Positions 56,706 to 64,000 of a stretch of 64,000 nt of DNA are shown in pieces. The translations under genes were made by a program, and so were the position numbers. Source of the stretch: Calliopum simillimum (lineage: Eukaryota > Arthropoda > Insecta > Diptera > Lauxaniidae); contig OX638372.1 in the NCBI GenBank assembly GCA_951812925.1, positions 47,056,245 through 47,120,244 on the forward strand, given 5' to 3'. Position 1 is the first letter of the stretch, and every line of letters begins with the position of its first letter. Under the pieces are notes generated by a model, which had not been told where the DNA came from, searched no databases, and worked only from the letters and a program-made list of their open reading frames with translations.

Positions 56706-58622
56706 CATGGGCGTACGCAAGGGGGGGCAGGGGGGGCAGCTGCCCCCCCCTAGCTCTAGCTTTAGAGTTACAAATATATCATATTCATTCATTTTACAGT
56801 AGTTTTTACAACTTTTCATATTAAAGCCAAATAAAACACGATATTTTGGACAATAGTTTATACAAATACACTTATTTTATCTTTACTATACTATTCATTT
56901 ATTTAATTGCAAACAATTTGGAAGTAAAATCGGATAATACTTTAGAAAGTTATTACACGGAGAAAAAAAAAAGGTTCTAAAATCTAGCTCAAATCGTTCT
57001 TAAATTAAATATTCAGAATTAAGCCCAATATAGCATAAAATCATCCCAAAATACGCCCAACTTGTTCGCAATTCAAGCTCAAATTTGGGCATAATATAAA
57101 TTTTGATAATTAAGACCAATTGTACTCAATACATGCCATTTTGTACTTGTTTATAAAAAAAAAATAAGCCCATATTTTGCTTAATTCAAGCCCTTTTGTG
57201 ATTGTTTATCAAAAAATAAAATTTCATTTGTGTTTATTCTGTGTGTTTATGATTCTCAAATGACTATGTCATCTACTGCTTAAATAATTCCTGCTCGACA
57301 GTCGAATTGGGTATTTATAATAGACTAAATACTCCTGACATCCCATGATGGGATGTTACGATGTACTGAGGTGTCTTTGGACATTTTGGTACACTGATTT
57401 TGGAAAATGAAATGATATTTCTTGCATTTGGCAAAAATGGTCATATTCATATTTTGATATATAAGAAATTATTAAGAACAAATGGGAATATTTTTTTTTT
57501 TTTTATAAACAAGTATAAAAGGGCTGAAATTAAGCTCAAATGCGTTTAATAAATTTTTGACGAACAATCCCAAATTGAATTGAATTGAGCTCAAATGGGC
57601 ATATTCTTTTTTTTGATAAACAAGCACATTATTACTTGATATCAAGAAAATTATGGACAAGCTGAAAATCACACCCAAAATTGATTGGTTTGGGATTGTT
57701 TTTAGCTCAAAATTCTCTCCGTGAAAGGAAGGCTCTTACGAATAAAATGTATAAGGCTTAAAATGCTTAAAATCGTTCAAAGAATCAAAGTATTTAATAA
57801 TTTTTTTCAGGCCTTTTTAACTTTTCAAAAATTTGTCAAAGAAAAAGAAAAAAAAAAAATTTTCAAAAACTCTAAAAAAATTCACAGGTGTACTTTGTAC
57901 GATTCTAAGCATTTTAAACATTATACAATTTTTTTGCTTCTTAAAAAAGACCCAGTTTATTGTACCTGTTTATTTTTCCGATAAAAAATCAAAATAGTCT
58001 TACTTCACTGAAACCTTAATATTTTTTTAAAATGTGATCTCATTTTAGTAAATTTGGGCTTCAAATATTTAAAATTAAATACACTTATAAATAAAAATAT
58101 AAAAAATATTGCAAAATTGTACAAAATTACTATGAAAATGAACTTTTCGCTCAGTTTTAACTTTTAACTTTAACTCAGCCAATTTTAATAGGATTTTAGT
58201 AATTAATACATTTAAAAGAAGCGTAAGAATTTTTCTTTAAAATAGTGTATACAAAAATTCGGTCAAAATTGGTTTTCCCGAAAAATTTTTTTAAAAAATT
58301 AGAGCTATATCCTCGAAAATCGAAAGTGTCGAATATATCGAGAACGGCTCCTCGGAAAAAAAAATTTATGCGTTTTTTGGAGTCAGCGACCTCAAATTAG
58401 TTTAGAAATGTGATATGTATTTAAAAGATAACATACCTAAGCAAATTTTTATTTAGAAAGTTATCTAAGAGTACCTTCATACGTTATATGAACTTTTACT
58501 TAATATTTTAGTGCACAAAAATATACACAGCTCTCTCAAAAAAAAAAAAAAAAAAAAAAAAAAAGGTTCACAAAATTTGAGTTTGGCCCCCCCCCCTAGA
58601 TGAAATCCTGCGTACGCCCTTG
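56706..58622. mobile_element. hAT element, 1.9 kb (CA(T/A)GGGCGTACGC)
   Basis: The ends CATGGGCGTACGC and CAAGGGCGTACGC (right, reverse complement) lie next to runs of G/C (GGGGGGGCAGGGGGGG). A perfect 8-bp duplication, GACGGCAG, flanks it (56698-56705 and 58623-58630). CA.GGG ends with an 8-bp duplication are typical of hAT. No transposase frame survives, and a younger element sits inside it. Confidence 0.88.
56957..57724. mobile_element. CACGGAGA-ended element nested in the hAT
   Basis: CACGGAGAAAAAAAAAAGG at the left and CTCTCCGTG at the right, followed inward on both sides by TCTAGCTCAAATC / GAGCTAAAAAC blocks. The interior repeats (AAGCTCAAAT, AAGCCCAAT, GGGC) in both orientations. About 770 bp, non-coding. 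Confidence 0.6.
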
Positions 58623-58666
58623 GACGGCAGTTTAGATGTCTAGTTGTAGTTTTAACCCGACGATAT

Positions 58667-58900
58667 GAGAGCTTCTTGCCACAGTGTGGAGCGGTTGAAA
58701 GAAGCCGTCAGAGAAAAAAGAAGGGGAAAATTGACCAAAGGTATTCTCTTTCTGCACGAGAACTCACCTGTTCACAAGAGCTGTGTTGCGGTGGCCGCCC
58801 TACAAAAGGTGAGCTTCCAAATTTTAGCTCACCACCTCACAGTCCTGCTTGGCACCCAGCGATTATATATGTGGGGGGAAATTTTCAATAGTGAAGAAGT
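58667..58900 (+). pseudogene. Mariner transposase relic
   Basis: Reads VERLKEAVREKRRGKLTKGI, then LFLHENSPVHKSCVAVAALQ, then frameshifted pieces of the (H)PP.SP.LAPSDY motif. This corresponds to the second and third catalytic motifs of a mariner transposase; the Asp of the family's usual HDNAPVH is replaced by Glu (HENSPVH). Its upstream part probably lies left of 54094, separated by the 4.6-kb nested insertion. Confidence 0.7.
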
Positions 58901-58930
58901 GAAAGTTTCGATTTCAGTTTTTTTTTTCTG

Positions 58931-60819
58931 ATTTAAATTTAAAATTGACCAAGTACATATATGTATATTAGGGTAGCAGAAGAATATTTTGAACAGGAAA
59001 AATAAATATGTATTTTTATTTTCACTGTTTACTCCCCATTTCGCGGACTTAAAAACATCCACTCGTATATTTTTGTCAAACTTTTTGCTTCGTCTCATGA
59101 AGATTGTGGATCATGACAAAAACGCATGGCTAAAGTTAAAGTCTTCTAACAAAGTTTCTCGTGAATCAAATGCTCCAAAAATTTTACATACAAAAATGAG
59201 ATTTCGCTAGCAATAATGCCCTTGATCTTTTGCAAACTCAATAGAATTATTGCAATTTAATTTAGAAAAGTCATCGTTCACATTTATTTGTGATAAGAAC
59301 AAACATTAGAAATGTACTCGAGAAAGCGGTAGCTGTGGTAACTACGTGATACATAGGGGTTATCAACTGTCTATAAAACAGAAATGCAATCGTATTTTTT
59401 GTTTTTTTTTTTTTTAATACAATTTCAGAAAAGTTTTCTATTTAAAATAAAAGCAGAAATTCAATGTGCCCGTCTTTTTAAAAAAATTTAAATTCTTAGC
59501 AAACGGAAGTTGTTTCTTATGGTTGTCATTCAAAAAAAGATAATATTGTACTTAGTTTTTTTTTTTTTGTTTTGTGTTTAATATCTCAAAATTTATTTGT
59601 TGTTTCTTATCAATTTAGAAGAAAGGGTAGATATATGACATAGCAAACAAAGGCAACTTGTACTTTAAAACGCAAAAGAATATTAATAATTTTCCACTCA
59701 TAGATAGTAAATACGAAATACTCGTCAGTATCAGAACAAACATTGCATGACGTTTTTATGGTTTCGATCTTTGTACAGAGTTAAATGTTTAAATTATAAA
59801 TAAAATATGGATGGATGGCGTGTTTTTTGTTTTGTTTTTGTTTTCGTTTACTAAAATAGCAACACAACGATATATGTACTGACAAGTCAGATTATAAAAA
59901 ATAAAAAGTAATAAATTGTTAAGAAAAAAAAAAAAAAAAGAATCGCTTCGCATGGGCCCCATATACCCGTAAAAACGTACTACAACACCTTGCCAGCGAC
60001 AAATCGTAAACGTACAAATAATCTTACAGTGGGACAGACAGACAGACAGACATACATACTATACATACGTATACATGTACATATAACGCAACCAACACCA
60101 GACGGACAACGTGTTAAAAATAAATACGTAAAAATATCAAAGTCCAAAGGTTTTTTTTATGACGAATTTAATACAAAAAAAAAATACAGTCAGTATACTC
60201 GTACACAAAATAGTTTCGCCACATTCCGCTCACGTAGACAGTAGAAATAAAGAGTTTTTTGTTTAAGCATTTCGAGATTCACTCTTAGTAACATTTAAAT
60301 TTGCTCTTTCTTGTTGTTAAGAGTATGTGATTTCATCAGATCTTTAATTTATGAATAAACATTCTAGATTCTAGAATCTACATTCTGGATGTATTCAGAC
60401 AAGATTTTTTGTCATTTCATTTAAATATTAAATTTTGCTTGAAATTGGCTTTTGAGATCTGTAACTTTGAAACTATTTGAGTTAGAGTTTAGCATCATAA
60501 TTCAATAAATGCTCATATCTTAATAAAAATTTAATTTCAAGAGGCATAATTTTGAAATGCTTTGGATTAGACCAATTTAATAAGGAAAATACTATTAAAG
60601 TGTTGTAAGTTATATAAAAAAATTTGCCTTTTCTCAGGTAAATATCTTAAAATGTGGCTAAAATGCTAAAATTTATATACGACTAGCTTTTTCCCGGTGA
60701 GCGTTGCTTCCTCTTTGTTCCGCTGCCTTTGAGAATATACCAAATTTTATTCATCTGCGTTAAATAGTTTCATAGCTATGATGAATATTTTCCAGAATGT
60801 ATTGTCGCCAATTTTTCTA
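58931..60819. other. No gene seen; GACA microsatellite
   Basis: AT-rich DNA. A short (GACA)n/(CATA)n run lies at 60031-60065. The open frame around 59990-60244 passes through this run and is rich in untranslated-type sequence, so I do not call it a gene. Around 60690-60730 a CTAGCTTTTTCCCGGTGAGC phrase resembles a fly repeat tail. Confidence 0.4.
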
Positions 60820-60828
60820 GTCGATGAC

Positions 60829-61408
60829 GGTTACCGGACATAATCCCCATATCGTAAATGGGGATTATGTCCGAAAATTTTTCGGTCATAATCTCCATTT
60901 TGACCATGGGGGTTATGTCCGCAAATTTTTCGGACATAATCCCAATGGGGGTTATGTCCGAAAAATTTAATTAAGATTGAACAAAATTTTTGCAATAATC
61001 CATTTAAAAAATTTATATAGTGTTGGATGTTATAGACTGATCCGCGGCCGAAGGCCGCCGCGAAGCCGGTGTTGGATTTTTGGGAGTTTTAAATCCTGAG
61101 CTGCGGCCACAGGCCGCCCACTTACCCCTACTCTTATGAAAAATTACTGTGGCTAAAACTAGGTGTTGGATATATTATAGACTGATTCGCGGCCGCCGCG
61201 GAAACGGTATTGGAATTTTTGGGAGTTGTAAATCCTGGTCTGCTTTTGTTGTCAATAACAAAATATCATTATGGGGACTATGTCCGTTTTTCCTGGGGAT
61301 TATGTTCGAAATACTCGCGGACATAATCCCCATTTTCTCAATAACTTGCGGACATAATCCCCATATCGTGAATGGGGATTATGTCCGTGGGGATTATGTC
61401 ACGGCACC
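60829..61408. mobile_element. Inverted-repeat element with 9-bp target duplication
   Basis: Bounded by GTCGATGAC on both sides (60820-60828 and 61409-61417). Ends GGTTACCGGACATAATCCCC and (right, reverse complement) GGTGCCGTGACATAATCCCC. The arms are built of repeated CGGACATAATCCCCAT in both orientations. The centre carries two diverged copies of a GC-rich unit (CGCGGCCG...GTTGGA.TTTTTGGGAGTT) unlike the surroundings. A 9-bp duplication suggests a Mutator-like or classical fold-back mechanism. No coding. Confidence 0.8.
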
Positions 61409-61436
61409 GTCGATGACATTTGGTGCCCTTAACATA

Positions 61437-61776
61437 CAGGGTGTATTGCATAAGGATACGAAGCTTCTGGGAGGTGATAGAGGAGGTCTAGACTGACAAA
61501 AATTGCACCTGAAGGGGGGTCTAAAATGTGCCACTGAGTAGTTAAAACGTTAAAACTGATTTTCTGACTTGTTTCAGAAAAAAAATGACGCTTGATCACT
61601 CTAAAACGTTAGTGTGATCCAAGAAAATTTTTTCTGAAACAAGTCAGAAAATCAGTTTTAATCCTATTACTCTTCAGGGGTACATTTTAGACACCCCCTC
61701 CAAAAACTATTTTTTGTTAGTCTAGGCTTTATCTATCACCTCCCAGAAGCTTCGTAACCTTATGCAATACACCCTG
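61437..61776. mobile_element. 340-bp MITE, TA duplication
   Basis: CAGGGTGTATTGCATAAGG and its complement form the ends. The arms continue almost to the centre (ACGAAGCTTCTGGGAGGTGA, TTTTCTGACTTGTTTCAGAA). TA flanks both sides (61435-61436 and 61777-61778). It is nearly a complete palindrome. Starts only 19 bp from the preceding element's duplication. Confidence 0.85.
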
Positions 61777-64000
61777 TATATTACAAATTCCATCCATATG
61801 CTTAGAACAGTTTCAAAGATACGTCCAATTTTATTTTTTAGAGGCTTGATACCGTCCATTTTTCTAATGAGTGGTATTTGTCTCAGTGCACCTTACATGT
61901 ATGCCAAATTTCATTCCTGTATATCAAACAGTTACAGAGATACGGCGAATTTTGTTTTTTTAGATTTTTAGATTTTTCTAGCCTACAACCTTCTCCTGAT
62001 CTATATTTACATATTGTGAAAATATTATCCAAATCGATCAAGCGGTTTCCGAGGCTATGAATCTATAAGCTTTCATATATCATAAACAATCTCTAATAAT
62101 TCGATTTCGATAATATTCTTGGTGATGGAAATCTCTATTTCTATACACTAGAGTTTGCCTTGTGGCCGACGCTCGATAATTTCGTTTTGACTTTAAAGAG
62201 GCAAAGCAACTTTAAACTCAAACAAACAAACTCTCCTTAGTAACTATGTCAGCATACTTTCACTATTGAACAAAAAGTTTTAATATCCTTGCTTGCAATA
62301 AAACACAAAGTTTTTAATTTCTATATCCATGACGAATTTTAAGAGCGTATACGTCCAACGTAAAAGTTGGTAACTCGAGAATCGTAGTTTTTAGTTATGA
62401 GCATGAGTATTTTAACTTTTTTTTTTTTGTATGAAAACCTAAATAAAACAAATTTAGATCGTGACTCCAAAAATAGCTCCGAGGCCTTCAAATCTCAAGC
62501 TAGAGGTACCAAAATTTGACACAAGATGGAACCAAATGTGCAGATTTCGAAAAACACTGTCCCGTGTGTTGGATGTATCGATATTTTTCATTTAAGGACG
62601 TTGCTTTTGAAAAACATAATGGTCAAGTTACCGAATATCATAAAAATCGATGCAGCTTAGTTGTGAGACCGGTTTTTCCATTTAGGGGCGTGGCACCACC
62701 CGCTTTTAAACATAAAGGTCGTTCTTTAGTGGTAAGTCTATCTACATACCGAATTTTATAAAAATCGATGCAACTGTTTAGCTGTAAGTGCATAATTTCC
62801 ATTTAGGGGCGTGAGACCGCCTATTTTTAATTTTTGTGCACTTCGACTCCTCACAACTTCAAGTTGTGATTAAGGCATATTTACAGCGAACAAACCTATT
62901 TCGTTTCCCTATTTAGTTGACTTCGTCCGTCCTTAACACCCGTGGCAAATCTCATCCATCTACGTCAGATAGTTTCAGAGCTAAGTTTAATGAATTTTGC
63001 ATCTGGAACCACCACTAGGAACCACCGAAAAAAATACCGTCAGAAAGGTGGCAGCCCTATATGGTAACGCACGTGCACCAAAGGCTTATGATAAACACAA
63101 CTTTGAACAACTTCAAAAACTCATAACTGATAACCGTAAAAGATACCACAATTTTGAGGGTCGGAAAAAAATTATAATAAAATTTATTTTGAATAAACAT
63201 ACATAAAAAAGGGTGCTCCAAGCCCCAAAATGACTGTAAAAATCAAAAAATAAATGAATTTTCAAATATGTGAGTATCCAGAAGTTATATCGAACTTCCT
63301 ATGGCCGCCAACTTGGAAATTATCGAAATTCCATAAAAACCATTTAACCACAGTTATTTATATGTATGTCAAATACGAATTTTTCACCAATTTTCATAAA
63401 AATCGGTGATGTCAACCCAAAACTCAATCGATTACACAAAGATTGACTCAACTTCTTAACCGCGAAACATACTACATTTTCCTATCTTTCAAATGAAAGG
63501 TGACTTTTGCTTGGCAAAAAGTATATTTTTGAAGGTCAAAAAAGTAGGTAACGGAACATTTTTAGTAGCACAGTATTAAAGTAGTAGTACTTTTTACCAA
63601 ATATAAAAATATTTACTTTATGCTTATTATGCTTATTAAATACATTTCCAAAAATGATCTGAGCATGAAAAGTCGGTTAAGAAATGTACATGTTATTAGC
63701 AATTATAGGAGGAGAGTTTATCACAATTTACCAATCTTTCCACTCTTTGCAGATAAGTTTTGCATGAAGGCCGCCATTCTAAACTCCCGCTGTCGACAAA
63801 AAGAACTCAGAAGGGAACCGTGCAAATCTTTGCGCAATAGCTTTTAATATTCCGCCAGAAATCTTACCTCATGAATGAACCACACACTTCTTAAACAGCA
63901 TATAATTTTGCCTTATGAAAATAGTTTTTAGTATCCAGTAGTCTCAGTAATTTCTTGTTTGGTACTCATGTAATAACAATAATATAATCTTTTGTATATA
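61777..64000. other. Repeat-derived intergenic sequence, no gene
   Basis: No supported exon. Two units of a ~130-bp repeat lie at about 62640-62830 (CATTTAGGGGCGTG(G/A)(C/G)ACC and AAAATCGATGCA). Around 62030 CAAATCGATCAAGCGGTTTC is another common repeat tail. The open frames in 62516-63206 run across these repeats. Confidence 0.45.

Larger units (their letters stand above)
54095..58662. mobile_element. Element with 30-bp perfect inverted ends, host to nested insertions
   Basis: CGTCGGGTTAAAACTACAAC... over 30 bp at 54095 returns perfectly at the right end (58633-58662). The flanks are ATAT on both sides (TSD TA or ATAT). Joining the flanks restores a continuous mariner-relic frame. About 2.3 kb of its 4.6 kb is later insertions (56260-56690 and 56706-58622). 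Its own interior is mostly an inverted structure with no clear transposase. Confidence 0.75.

Noticed and set aside
59990..60244. 84-codon open frame after a GACA run
   Set aside because: It crosses a microsatellite and has no supporting splice sites or recognised motif; more like untranslated sequence.
62516..63206. Open frames of 69-81 codons
   Set aside because: They overlap ~130-bp repeat units with the GGGGCGTG.(C/G)ACC phrase; no protein family and no exon boundaries.

Overview
The window is eukaryotic nuclear DNA. It is AT-rich, with short exons bounded by GT/AG splice sites, long introns and dense transposon debris. The host genes have close counterparts in flies and other animals: a branched-chain 2-oxo acid dehydrogenase E2 subunit, TMA16, axonemal dynein light chain 1, COX17 and microsomal glutathione S-transferase 1. 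The transposons (rosa-like DD41D, a DD34D mariner, a Penelope-like element) also fit a fly, probably a cyclorrhaphous one. I cannot name the species.

Layout. 0-7.5 kb: a possible terminal exon at the left edge, then two exons of an unrecognised plus-strand gene separated by transposons. 7.6-10.8 kb: a 3.2-kb element with terminal inverted repeats that holds a solo-LTR-like insertion and a nearly intact mariner. 12.0-13.3 kb: a long Ser/Pro/Gln-rich exon, probably of the same plus-strand gene; its reading frame continues as protein-like sequence past two in-frame TGA codons. 15.1-20.8 kb: a Penelope-like element with an uninterrupted reverse transcriptase/GIY-YIG frame next to a 200-N gap. Two nearly identical flanking copies of the same locus differ by three insertions, which looks like two haplotypes placed in tandem. 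20.8-30.7 kb: no host gene; fold-back elements up to 2.3 kb, a hAT relic and tandem repeats.

31.1-52.9 kb is the gene-rich part. The E2 gene (minus strand) is complete in six exons. TMA16 (plus) and DNAL1 (minus) converge with 75 bp between stop codons. COX17 (plus) has two exons. A minus-strand microsomal glutathione transferase cluster follows: one complete three-exon gene whose 3.9-kb first intron holds two large palindromes, a second complete gene, and a third exon 1-2 pair with no exon 3 of its own, which may splice into its neighbour's.

52.9-64.0 kb has no recognisable host gene. Its main feature is a nest of transposons at 54.0-58.9 kb, in which several insertions can be ordered from target-site duplications and interrupted repeats. 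The mitochondrial genes here (E2, COX17) share a compartment but no operon-like organisation. The window is mainly a record of repeated insertion into introns and intergenic DNA.
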